Source of the DNA: Gelidibacter gilvus
GTDB taxonomy: Bacteria; Bacteroidota; Bacteroidia; Flavobacteriales; Flavobacteriaceae
Assembly: GCF_004115975.1 (NCBI RefSeq)
Contig: NZ_SDDZ01000007.1
Span: 62,001 to 126,000, forward strand
Length of the DNA stretch: 64,000 bases
Direction: 5' to 3'
The notes under the pieces were generated by a model. The model worked only from the letters and a program-made list of their open reading frames with translations. It was not told the DNA's origin and did no database searches. The position numbers were made by a program, and so were the translations under genes. Below, one piece after another: positions 18,732-26,761 of this stretch (positions within the stretch are counted from its first letter, which is position 1; each line of letters opens with the position of its first letter).

Positions 18732-20051
18732 TTATGCTTTTTGTAATTTTTTAGTCCAAACTGCTCCGTTAGGAAAACTATAGGTTTCTAATGATTCTGG
18801 TTTCATGGTGATGCTATATCCCGGGAGTTGTGGTGGCATATAGGCGCCGTTTTTGATGACTACGGGATCAAAGAAATGCTCATGTAAATGATCTACATAT
18901 TCAATGATGCGGTCTTCCATAGTGGCACTGACACAAATATAATCGATCATGGATAAATGCTGCACATATTCGCACAAACCGACCCCGCCCGCATGCGGAC
19001 ACACAGGAACTTTATATTTTGCCGCCATCAACAAAATGGCCAAAATCTCATTGACGCCACCAACACGGCAGCTATCAATTTGGCAAATCTGCAAGGCATC
19101 GGCCATAATCAATTGCTTGAACATGACTCGGTTTTGGCAATGTTCTCCGGTGGCAACTTTTATTGGCGCTACCGCTCGGGCAATTTTGGCGTGACCTAAA
19201 ATATCGTCTGGACTGGTAGGCTCTTCAATCCAATACGGATTAAATTTCTTTAGCGAGGCCATGTTTTCTATCGCCTCATCCACATCCCATTTTTGATTGG
19301 CATCCATCATCAATTGCAGATCGTCTCCTATTTCTTCACGGATAATCTGTGCCCGGCGCATATCATCCTGCAAATCAGAACCCACTTTTATTTTCATGTG
19401 TTTAAACCCGTCCGCTTTTGCTTCCTGGCATAATCGGCGCATTTTATCATCACTATAACCCAACCAACCTGCAGAGGTCGTGTAGGCAGGATAGCCGTTC
19501 TTCAACAGCACGTCAATCCGTTCTTGCTTGGTGGCCTCGTTATTTTTAAGAAGTTCCAAAGCTTCCTCTGGGGTAATAGCGTCAGTGATATAGGTGAAAT
19601 CGACACATTTCACAAATTCTTCAGGGGTCATATCTGAAATTAATTTCCAGAGTGGCTTGCCTTCAACTTTCGCGTATAAATCCCAAACGGCATTTACGAT
19701 AGCGCCAGTGGCCAAATGGATGACTCCTTTTTCTGGACCCAACCAACGCAATTGACTGTCGCCAGTGATCATCTTCCAAAAATCGCCCATATTCTCAGTA
19801 AAAGACTCTAAAGTCTTTCCAATGATCAAATGGGAAAGCGATTCAATAGCCGCAACACACAATTCATTGCCACGACCAATCGTAAACGTTAAGCCGTGAC
19901 CTTCAAATTCTGGATGGTCGGTTTTTAAAATGACATAAGCTGCGGAATAATCCGGATCTGGATTCATGGCATCAGACCCATCCAAATCATCACTTGTGGG
20001 AAAACGAACGTCTTTGGTTAAGACTTCGGTTATGGTAATAGGTTTTTTCAT
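18732..20051 (-). CDS. L-fuconate dehydratase (enolase superfamily)
   Basis: A 439-residue member of the mandelate racemase subgroup. Every catalytic landmark of L-fuconate dehydratase is visible: K220 and K222 in HMKIKVG, metal ligands D250 (LMMDANQKW), E275/E276 (YWIEEPTSPDD) and E302 (ATGEHCQNR), and H352 in CPHAGGVGLCEYVQH. The first residues KPITITEVLTKDVRFPTS are also typical. It removes water from L-fuconate to give 2-keto-3-deoxy-L-fuconate. It is the first gene of the catabolic operon; the 163 bases before it contain a candidate regulator box. Confidence 0.95.
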   Translation of the reverse strand: MKKPITITEVLTKDVRFPTSDDLDGSDAMNPDPDYSAAYVILKTDHPEFEGHGLTFTIGRGNELCVAAIESLSHLIIGKTLESFTENMGDFWKMITGDSQLRWLGPEKGVIHLATGAIVNAVWDLYAKVEGKPLWKLISDMTPEEFVKCVDFTYITDAITPEEALELLKNNEATKQERIDVLLKNGYPAYTTSAGWLGYSDDKMRRLCQEAKADGFKHMKIKVGSDLQDDMRRAQIIREEIGDDLQLMMDANQKWDVDEAIENMASLKKFNPYWIEEPTSPDDILGHAKIARAVAPIKVATGEHCQNRVMFKQLIMADALQICQIDSCRVGGVNEILAILLMAAKYKVPVCPHAGGVGLCEYVQHLSMIDYICVSATMEDRIIEYVDHLHEHFFDPVVIKNGAYMPPQLPGYSITMKPESLETYSFPNGAVWTKKLQKA

Positions 20052-20187
20052 CTCTTAATACGTATTGTTTTAGGTGGTCGGTTGCAATTTTGTCCGATTT
20101 GAATCTATCCAATCGATTAGACCTTCTTGATAATCTTCCAAAGCTATACTATGAATCCCATTAAATCCACTAATAATTCCACCGCTA

Positions 20188-20204
20188 CTAATACTATTTT
20201 TGCA
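20188..20204 (-). promoter_or_regulatory. Candidate fucose regulator (AraC-type) box, copy 2
   Basis: The minus strand reads TGCAAAAATAGTATTAG, 137-153 bases upstream of the fuconate dehydratase start and just behind the araC-type gene. It is identical to the copy at 4111-4127 except for one base. It would place the catabolic operon and the GH95 gene under the same regulator. Confidence 0.5.
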
Positions 20205-20214
20205 TTAGAGGGAA

Positions 20215-21093
20215 CTATATGGCCTCTGTGGTATATTTACTATGCTTCTTTAAATAAGCGGATGGTGACATATTCTTGATCATTTTAAACTGACGGTTGA
20301 AATTTGAAAGATTATTAAATCCTGATTCATAAGCGATTGCTGCCACATTCAATTCGTTTTCAATAAGCAGTTTGCAGGCATAACCGATTCTAATTTCATT
20401 GACATATTTTGAAAATGTTTTCCGATGCACGCGTTTAAAAGAACGGCTGAATGCAGATGAATTCATATTCACAAGATCAGCGACCGAATTAAGATCAATA
20501 TCCTTGTTAAAATTATTAAAAATAAACGCAATAACTTTGTTTGACAGGTCTGATTTTTCCAATCTTAACGACGCTACGTAGCCAGAACTGGCCAGTAGAT
20601 TATAGTCATCATGAACAGCTAATTCATGGAGAATGCCAATAAACTGATGGGTTTTATTGAAATCCGTTTCATCATTTAGTTTTATAATGGCTTGGATTAA
20701 CGCATCTGGAACATTCCTAAATTGAATGCCTTGCTCTGCCTTTTTAAAAAGTGCGACAATAGGTTTTATTTCAGGTAATTGCAGAAACGTGTTTCCTAAA
20801 AAATCCTCCTTGAAGTGAATGGCGACAGCCTCAGCCGATAAACTTTTATCTTCCTGAAAATATTTTGGATCATTTAACCACATGTGTGGCAAATTTTTAC
20901 CAATAAGCACGACATCTTTGGACTGAAATTTTTTAATGCTATCTCCAATAAAACGCGTGCCCTTACTTTTAAGGACAATCACCAATTCTAATTCTGGATG
21001 GTAATGCCAAATTTTAAGAAAATTAGCATAGCTGTTTTTTCTCACAGAAATTGCTGAAGTGGTATGGCTCCGATCTAATAAATGTAATTTCAT
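20215..21093 (-). CDS. AraC-family transcriptional regulator, probable fucose operon activator
   Basis: A 292-residue regulator: an N-terminal cupin-like sensor domain (WHYHPELELVIVLKSKG, then LIGKNLPHMW) and a C-terminal double helix-turn-helix (about residues 190-285), with NMNSSAFSRSFKRV in the first and AIAYESGFNNLSNFNRQFK in the second. This architecture is typical of sugar-responsive AraC activators. It lies immediately upstream of the fucose operon on the same strand. A copy of the 15-base candidate box is 43-57 bases before its own start, which suggests autoregulation. The inducer (fucose or a route intermediate) is inferred. Confidence 0.9.
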   Translation of the reverse strand: MKLHLLDRSHTTSAISVRKNSYANFLKIWHYHPELELVIVLKSKGTRFIGDSIKKFQSKDVVLIGKNLPHMWLNDPKYFQEDKSLSAEAVAIHFKEDFLGNTFLQLPEIKPIVALFKKAEQGIQFRNVPDALIQAIIKLNDETDFNKTHQFIGILHELAVHDDYNLLASSGYVASLRLEKSDLSNKVIAFIFNNFNKDIDLNSVADLVNMNSSAFSRSFKRVHRKTFSKYVNEIRIGYACKLLIENELNVAAIAYESGFNNLSNFNRQFKMIKNMSPSAYLKKHSKYTTEAI

Positions 21094-21135
21094 CGCAATG
21101 AAAATAACACTTTTGAGCCAATGATTGGTGAAATG

Positions 21136-21150
21136 TGCAAAAAAAGTATT
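21136..21150 (+). promoter_or_regulatory. Candidate fucose regulator (AraC-type) box, copy 3
   Basis: TGCAAAAAAAGTATT on the plus strand, in the region shared by the araC-type gene (minus, 43 bases away) and the serine hydrolase gene (plus, 171 bases away). It matches the core of copies 1 and 2 except in the central A/T positions. Its orientation is opposite to the other two relative to the plus strand. Confidence 0.4.
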
Positions 21151-21320
21151 GATTAGACCGTATTCTATGAATTCTTAATCTTTTATTGATAACAGGTGAT
21201 CAGCGGGAAATCTTTTATATCCACAACAACCAAGTAGAAAGTCTAATACCACACCCCACTTTTAAATCTTCAAACTGAAAATAATTTATACCTTTAAAGT
21301 CTGTTTATTAAAAATCAATT

Positions 21321-22889
21321 ATGAAATCACTTATCTACAAAAGGCTGTTTCTTGCGGCGCTATTCCTTTCCGTCAATTTCTCTATAAATGCCCAAGCTTT
21401 GAGCGCCACACAGATTGACAGTTTGGTCCAAAAAACAATGGCCACTTTTGATGTTCCTGGCATAGCTGTAGCAGTTTTAAAGGATGGCAAAATTTATCAC
21501 AAAAACACCTATGGTGTCAGTTCATTAAAAACCAATGCCAAAGTAAACGACAACACTCTTTTTGGTGTGGCTTCAAACACCAAAGCGTTTACCACCGCAG
21601 CAATGGGGCAGCTTGTTGACCAAGGAAAACTGACGTGGGACACGAAAGTCATAGACATCATCCCCGAGTTTCAACTTTATGATGCTTACGTGACGCGTGA
21701 ATTCACCTTGCGCGATTTGGTCACCCATCGTAGTGGTTTAGGTTTGGGTGCTGGCGATTTGATGGTATTTCCTGCCTCAAACACAACCACCAAGGCTGAA
21801 ATGATCCACAATCTGAGATATTTAAAACCGGTGTCCTCCTTCCGAAGTAAATTTGATTATGACAACTTACTATATATTGTAGCAGGTGAAGCTGTCGCAC
21901 GAGTTTCAGGACAATCTTTTGACGATTATATCACAGAAAACTTCTTTAAACCTTTAAAAATGAACCGCTCGCTTCTTTCTCTTCCAGAAATTAAAGAAGA
22001 CGGTAACAGAATTGACGGCCACGCACCAGTGAATGGCAAACTTGGATTAACGGCCGATACCTTTACCCAAATATCCACACCTGCAGCTGGGATTTTTGCA
22101 TCAATCAATGATATGTCCACATGGGTTCAAGCATTATTGAACGGTGGGAAATATGGCGAGAAACTTCAAGACAGCCTTTTCAGCACTAAAACGCTTCATG
22201 AAATGTGGTCTCCACAAACCCTTATAAAAAGTGGGAAAGGACCATACAATACTCATTTTTCAGCCTATGGCTTGGGTTGGTTTTTGAGCGACGTGAACGG
22301 GTATTTCCAAGTGACCCATACAGGAGGATTAATTGGGATTGTGAGTCAGGTAACTCTTCTTCCAGAAATGGATCTGGGTATTATAGTCCTGACCAATCAG
22401 CAAAGTGGTGCGGCGTTCAGTGCGATCACCAATTCAATTAAAGATGGCTATTTTGGTATCAAAGGTAAAAACCGAATCAAAGAATATAACGAGCGCCGAT
22501 TGGCGGGCGAAAAAGAAGAAGACAGCATTGTTTCGGCATTGGAAAGCAGCATTGCGGCGCAGTTAAAAAGCAAAACCCCAAAACCTAATCCAGCAGATTA
22601 TATTGGAACATATGAAGACAACTGGTTTGGAAACGTTGCCATCACCAACCAAAACGGCAGTCTTCATTTTAAAGCTGAAAAATCGTCGGATTTAACGGGA
22701 ACGATGACCTTCTATAAAGGCACGACCTATGTGGTGCGATGGAATGACGCCTCGTTAAAAGCGGATGCCTTTGTCAATTTCAGTTTAGATACCGAAGGCA
22801 AAGCGCAAGGGTTTACCATGAGTCCAATTTCGCCATTAACCGATTTTAGTTATGATTTTCAGGATTTAGAGTTTAGAAGAGAAAAATAA
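21321..22889 (+). CDS. Secreted beta-lactamase-fold serine hydrolase (S12-like) with C-terminal DUF3471-type domain
   Basis: A 522-residue protein with a signal peptide ending near NAQALSA. The catalytic SxxK is in ASNTKAFTTA, followed by the YDN motif in KFDYDNLLYIVAGEA and HTGG in VTHTGGLIGIV: the three motifs of class C beta-lactamases, DD-peptidases and D-aminopeptidases. About 100 extra residues at the C-terminus (PADYIGTYEDNWFGNVAI onward) look like the lipocalin-like DUF3471 domain. It probably cleaves peptides or esters in the periplasm. It converges on an operon of peptide- and racemase-type genes, with a shared terminator hairpin between, so a role in the same peptide scavenging is possible. 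Confidence 0.85.
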   Translation: MKSLIYKRLFLAALFLSVNFSINAQALSATQIDSLVQKTMATFDVPGIAVAVLKDGKIYHKNTYGVSSLKTNAKVNDNTLFGVASNTKAFTTAAMGQLVDQGKLTWDTKVIDIIPEFQLYDAYVTREFTLRDLVTHRSGLGLGAGDLMVFPASNTTTKAEMIHNLRYLKPVSSFRSKFDYDNLLYIVAGEAVARVSGQSFDDYITENFFKPLKMNRSLLSLPEIKEDGNRIDGHAPVNGKLGLTADTFTQISTPAAGIFASINDMSTWVQALLNGGKYGEKLQDSLFSTKTLHEMWSPQTLIKSGKGPYNTHFSAYGLGWFLSDVNGYFQVTHTGGLIGIVSQVTLLPEMDLGIIVLTNQQSGAAFSAITNSIKDGYFGIKGKNRIKEYNERRLAGEKEEDSIVSALESSIAAQLKSKTPKPNPADYIGTYEDNWFGNVAITNQNGSLHFKAEKSSDLTGTMTFYKGTTYVVRWNDASLKADAFVNFSLDTEGKAQGFTMSPISPLTDFSYDFQDLEFRREK

Positions 22890-22962
22890 CTTAGTCGTAA
22901 TTTAGTTCCAACTTCCTGTACAGAGTGGATTTTCACGAAACACGGTTTCCTAACATACAAAA

Positions 22963-22998
22963 ATTGGTGAAATGGATTTTAAAATCTATTTCATCAAT
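22963..22998. terminator. Bidirectional terminator hairpin between convergent genes
   Basis: Two 18-base arms (22963-22980 and 22981-22998) pair along their whole length on the plus strand with two G-U pairs and no designed loop. CTTTTTAC follows three bases later. It lies between the serine hydrolase stop (22889) and the aminopeptidase stop (23029), where a terminator for both directions is expected. Confidence 0.65.
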
Positions 22999-23028
22999 TA
23001 CTTTTTACAAAGGTTTTAATGTTGGGGT

Positions 23029-24168
23029 TTAGTTATTGCGCGCCTTATATTTATCCAATATTTTTAAAGTTTCATCAATCGGAAGCGCTTTCATCTGTCT
23101 TCCTTTTTGACCTATAATGTCTTCAGCCATGAACATGGAATTATAGATGGCCTCTTCAGTAGCCTCGAAGACTGCCAAAAACAATGGCGACATAAAATCA
23201 TTTAAAACTTCAGTACTGGTTTTTTCAATAGCCTCAGGATCATGAGGAATTCGCGAGTCTTTATGTGTACTGAACGCAATGCTGTAATCGCCGCTTCCGT
23301 TGGAAGAGAATGAGCCTACCGCACCAAAAGCCAAGAACGAACGTCTTGCCAAACGTTGTAGATTTCTACTGGAAAGTGGTGCATCCGTGGCGATAATAAT
23401 CATACACGAGCCATCCACTTGATAAGGCACATCGTTGGCCATATAGTAGGTATTCAATTCTTTGCCTACGGGAGCTCCGTTTATTCTTAGGATCCCGCCA
23501 AAGTTTGTCTGAACCAAAACACCCACAGTATAACCTCCCTTATTTTTGGGAAGCACACGGGAAGAAGTTCCAATCCCCCCTTTAAAACCGAGGGTATTTG
23601 TACCGGTACCGGCACCCACATTCCCTTCAAGTACTTCTTGAGTCGAAGCTGTGTTGATGGCCTCGAAAACATCGGCAGCTTTCACATGACGACCTCTAAT
23701 ATCATTTAACCAACCATCATTGGTTTCACCAACAATAGGATTGACCGATCTAATACCCGAGTTTTCGGGAATGCTCAAGGTATAATCCACTAAGGCATTG
23801 GCCACCAAAAAGGCATTTAGGGTATTCGTCAAGGCTATCGGCGATTCAATATTTCCCAACTCCTCAATTTGTGTGGTGCCAATCGACTTCCCAAATCCGT
23901 TGCCAACAAAAATACCAGCAGGGACTTTCTCTTTAAATAAATTGCCTTGATGTGGCAGGATGACGGTGACTCCGGTTCGGATGGAATCGCCAATATTCAA
24001 GGTTTTTTGACCCACGGAAACACCAGCTACATCGGTAATGGCATTGTATTTACCAGGCGTTAAAATTCCAGGTTTCACGCCTAGTTCACGTGCTCTATTT
24101 CGTTCTTGTGCGCTATTCCGAAAGGGTAAACTCAGCAACAGCGCTACTATCAAAATTGATTTTGTCAT
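23029..24168 (-). CDS. DmpA/BapA-type P1 family aminopeptidase, secreted
   Basis: A 379-residue protein with a signal peptide (MTKSILIVALLLSLPF, cleaved near NSAQE). It begins with the family block RARELGVKPGILTPGKYNAI and has the self-cleavage site at G253-S254 in the VDGSCMIIIATDAPLSSRN block; the Ser becomes the N-terminal nucleophile after maturation. The tail GRQMKALPIDET is also typical. Relatives release N-terminal D-residues or beta-amino acids, bonds that ordinary peptidases do not cut. It is last in an operon with an Asp/Glu racemase 5 bases upstream, which fits D-amino-acid or isopeptide processing. Confidence 0.9.
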   Translation of the reverse strand: MTKSILIVALLLSLPFRNSAQERNRARELGVKPGILTPGKYNAITDVAGVSVGQKTLNIGDSIRTGVTVILPHQGNLFKEKVPAGIFVGNGFGKSIGTTQIEELGNIESPIALTNTLNAFLVANALVDYTLSIPENSGIRSVNPIVGETNDGWLNDIRGRHVKAADVFEAINTASTQEVLEGNVGAGTGTNTLGFKGGIGTSSRVLPKNKGGYTVGVLVQTNFGGILRINGAPVGKELNTYYMANDVPYQVDGSCMIIIATDAPLSSRNLQRLARRSFLAFGAVGSFSSNGSGDYSIAFSTHKDSRIPHDPEAIEKTSTEVLNDFMSPLFLAVFEATEEAIYNSMFMAEDIIGQKGRQMKALPIDETLKILDKYKARNN

Positions 24169-24173
24169 TTGTT

Positions 24174-24926
24174 TTATAAGGGTTTTAGTTTCTTTGGATC
24201 TATACTTTCAATGAGTTTTCTCGCCAAAACGTTGGTAGGATTGATGGCCACCATGCCGCTAACTTCTGCTGTGGTAATGACCAATGGAATTTCAGTGCAT
24301 CCTAAAATCACGGCTTCGGCACCATTATCTTTAAGGTAGATCATGGCTTGGTCTAGGTTTTCCTTAGCTGTGGAATGAAAAGGATTCGATTGTGATTTGA
24401 TACCGTATTCTGGGTGATAAATTGCGGGATGCACAAGTTCTTCCTGCATCTCTAATGTTGGCTTAACCGTTATAAACCCATGACTTTCCAAGGCACTCGA
24501 ATAAATTTTCTGTTTATAGGTCCCTGTGGTTGAAAGCACGCCTATTTTAGAAAACTGCGGGTAATGAACTTTGATAAAATCGATCGTTTCATTAATCATA
24601 TGAAGTAACTTTATCTGACTGTCATTCGCATTCAATTCTTTTAAAATCAAAGCGAATATTTCAGGGGAATGTGCGGTATTACAAGGTATTCCCACCACCG
24701 TTGCCCCCGATTTCTCCAAGTCCAAAATTATTTTAGCGATGGCATGTCCTGGGTTTTCGGTGATGTTCCCTATGAGATATTCTGTCCGATCCATAATTTT
24801 GGACGGTAAAGAAAACAGCAAGGTATCAAGATGATCCTGATCCTTTTTAGCCAAGGTGTTATCAAAAATATTTTTTAATAGGTCAATTCCTGCATAAGGT
24901 CCTACACCTCCAACAATTCCAATCAT
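24174..24926 (-). CDS. Aspartate/glutamate racemase family protein, cytoplasmic
   Basis: A 250-residue PLP-independent racemase. Both catalytic cysteines are present, C82 in GIPCNTAHSP and C210 in ILGCTEIPLV, and the start MIGIVGGVGPYAGIDL is typical of the aspartate racemase branch. There is no signal peptide, so it should act in the cytoplasm, unlike the glutamate-racemase-like lipoprotein of the same operon. It would convert D-Asp or D-Glu to the L-form (or the reverse). Its neighbours on both sides are secreted peptidases, so use of D-residues released from peptides is the simplest role. Confidence 0.88.
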   Translation of the reverse strand: MIGIVGGVGPYAGIDLLKNIFDNTLAKKDQDHLDTLLFSLPSKIMDRTEYLIGNITENPGHAIAKIILDLEKSGATVVGIPCNTAHSPEIFALILKELNANDSQIKLLHMINETIDFIKVHYPQFSKIGVLSTTGTYKQKIYSSALESHGFITVKPTLEMQEELVHPAIYHPEYGIKSQSNPFHSTAKENLDQAMIYLKDNGAEAVILGCTEIPLVITTAEVSGMVAINPTNVLARKLIESIDPKKLKPL

Positions 24927-24980
24927 AACTTTTAATTTAACTTATAAAGCGATACGCTCCTTCATCATTCAATATTTGAA

Positions 24981-26708
24981 CTAATCCAATCCCATTGCCC
25001 AATCGTCACCTCTTGGGTCTGCGGCACCTTCAAAAGAACCATCAGGTCTTACCAAAATAGCATCTACCCTGCCAATGGCACCACGCTCTTTTAAGACATG
25101 GCCCATGACTTCTAATTCCTTTTGTACAGTACTACTCACTGCTCCTTTCTCAATATAAATCATATCAGGTTGCCATTGGGAATGGACTCTTTTTTCTGAG
25201 ACTGCATCACTCATGGTCATCCCATGATCGATCACATTAAGGATAACCTGATAAACAGAAGTGATGATGGTGGAGCCTCCAGGCGTTCCAACTACCATAA
25301 ATAATTTACCATCTTTCTCAACGATTGTTGGGGTCATGGCACTTAACATACGTTTTTCCGGTTGAATGGAATTCGCCGCTCCTCCCAATAATCCATACAT
25401 ATTTGGTACTCCAGCTTTAACACTAAAGTCGTCCATCTCATTGTTCAATAAAAACCCCGCACCTTCTACGAAAACTTTTGATCCATAGGAATCGTTGATA
25501 GTCGTGGTCAATGAAATGGCATTTCCATGTTTATCAACGATGGAATAATGCGTCGTTTCTTCACTTTGGACACCATTTTGGAGTTCCATTGCCTGCACCT
25601 CATCACTGTTTGTTGCTTGTGTTGCACTAATTTGACCTACTCTTTTAGCAATATAAGCATCATCCAATAAGGCCTTCACAGGAACTTCCCAGAAATCAGA
25701 ATCGCCCAAATGAGTCGCTCTATCTGCATAAACGCGTCTCTCCATTTCTGTCATTAGGTGAATGGTTTTTGCCGATTTTGATCCATAGTCGGATAATGGA
25801 AAATGTTCAGACATTTTTAGAAGCTGTACTAAGGCAATCCCTCCGCTACTTGAAGGTGCCATGCTATAAACTTTATAGCCTCTAAAACTTCCTGTGATAG
25901 GATTGCGCCAGGCTGAGTCATAATTCTTTAAATCTTCTAAGGTAATAATACCATTCCCTGCCTTCATTTCAGCAACCAAAAGCTCGGCAGTTTTTCCTTC
26001 ATAAAATCCAGCTCTGCCGTTTTGTTTGATACGGGTTAATGTTTCAGCCAAATCTTTTTGAACCAATAAATCGCCCTCCTCCCATTTACTTTCCTTAATT
26101 AAAGTGACTGTTTCTGGATTTCGATTGTATTTTACAAAGTCTTTCTTATGATAATTATAGTTCCGAGCTTGTTGTGCTGAAATAAGAAATCCCTTTTCCG
26201 CCAATTGAATAGCTGGCTCAATCAATGTGGCAAGTGGCAAAGTACCAAACTTCTCATGGGCTTTTAACATGCCATCCACAGAACCGGGAACACCAGATGC
26301 TTTTTGACCATATAAGCTCTCTCCTTCTATGACATCTCCATTCTCATCCAAATACATATCTTCAAAAGCATTGCCCGGAGCTTTCTCTCTAAAATCCAAT
26401 GAGAACACCTCGCCGTCATGTTGTCTATACATCATAAAACCGCCACCACCAAGGTTACCGGCATTAGGATAGACCACAGCTAAGGCAAAATGCACGCCTA
26501 CCATAGCATCAACCGCATTTCCACCCTGCTTCAGGATTTCCATGCCAACTCTGGTAGCTTCAGGATGGGCAGCAACCACCATTCCGCTTTTAGCGATGGC
26601 CGTTTTCCCCGAAAGGGATGCTGTTACCGCATCGGTCTTTACTCCGCCGCAGGTTAAAAAAAGCACGGAAATAAATGTTAAACTCAATAATCTTAAACTA
26701 TGTTTCAT
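24981..26708 (-). CDS. ggt: Gamma-glutamyltranspeptidase, lipoprotein
   Basis: A 575-residue GGT precursor. The self-processing site and nucleophile T385 lie in SEETTHYSIVDKHGNA, and the glutamate-binding block PGGSTIITSVYQVI is present. The first 20 residues form a lipoprotein signal with lipobox LFLTC, so the enzyme is probably tethered in the envelope. GGT hydrolyses or transfers gamma-glutamyl groups from glutathione, gamma-glutamyl peptides and, in some species, poly-gamma-glutamate; D- and L-residues can both be accepted. It lies between the two racemase genes, with gaps of 54 and 53 bases, consistent with release of D/L-glutamate followed by racemisation. Confidence 0.94.
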   Translation of the reverse strand: MKHSLRLLSLTFISVLFLTCGGVKTDAVTASLSGKTAIAKSGMVVAAHPEATRVGMEILKQGGNAVDAMVGVHFALAVVYPNAGNLGGGGFMMYRQHDGEVFSLDFREKAPGNAFEDMYLDENGDVIEGESLYGQKASGVPGSVDGMLKAHEKFGTLPLATLIEPAIQLAEKGFLISAQQARNYNYHKKDFVKYNRNPETVTLIKESKWEEGDLLVQKDLAETLTRIKQNGRAGFYEGKTAELLVAEMKAGNGIITLEDLKNYDSAWRNPITGSFRGYKVYSMAPSSSGGIALVQLLKMSEHFPLSDYGSKSAKTIHLMTEMERRVYADRATHLGDSDFWEVPVKALLDDAYIAKRVGQISATQATNSDEVQAMELQNGVQSEETTHYSIVDKHGNAISLTTTINDSYGSKVFVEGAGFLLNNEMDDFSVKAGVPNMYGLLGGAANSIQPEKRMLSAMTPTIVEKDGKLFMVVGTPGGSTIITSVYQVILNVIDHGMTMSDAVSEKRVHSQWQPDMIYIEKGAVSSTVQKELEVMGHVLKERGAIGRVDAILVRPDGSFEGAADPRGDDWAMGLD

Positions 26709-26761
26709 GTTTTTACTTTTAAATTTTATACGAAAACTAACTCAGGTTATTTTTCTTTAAT

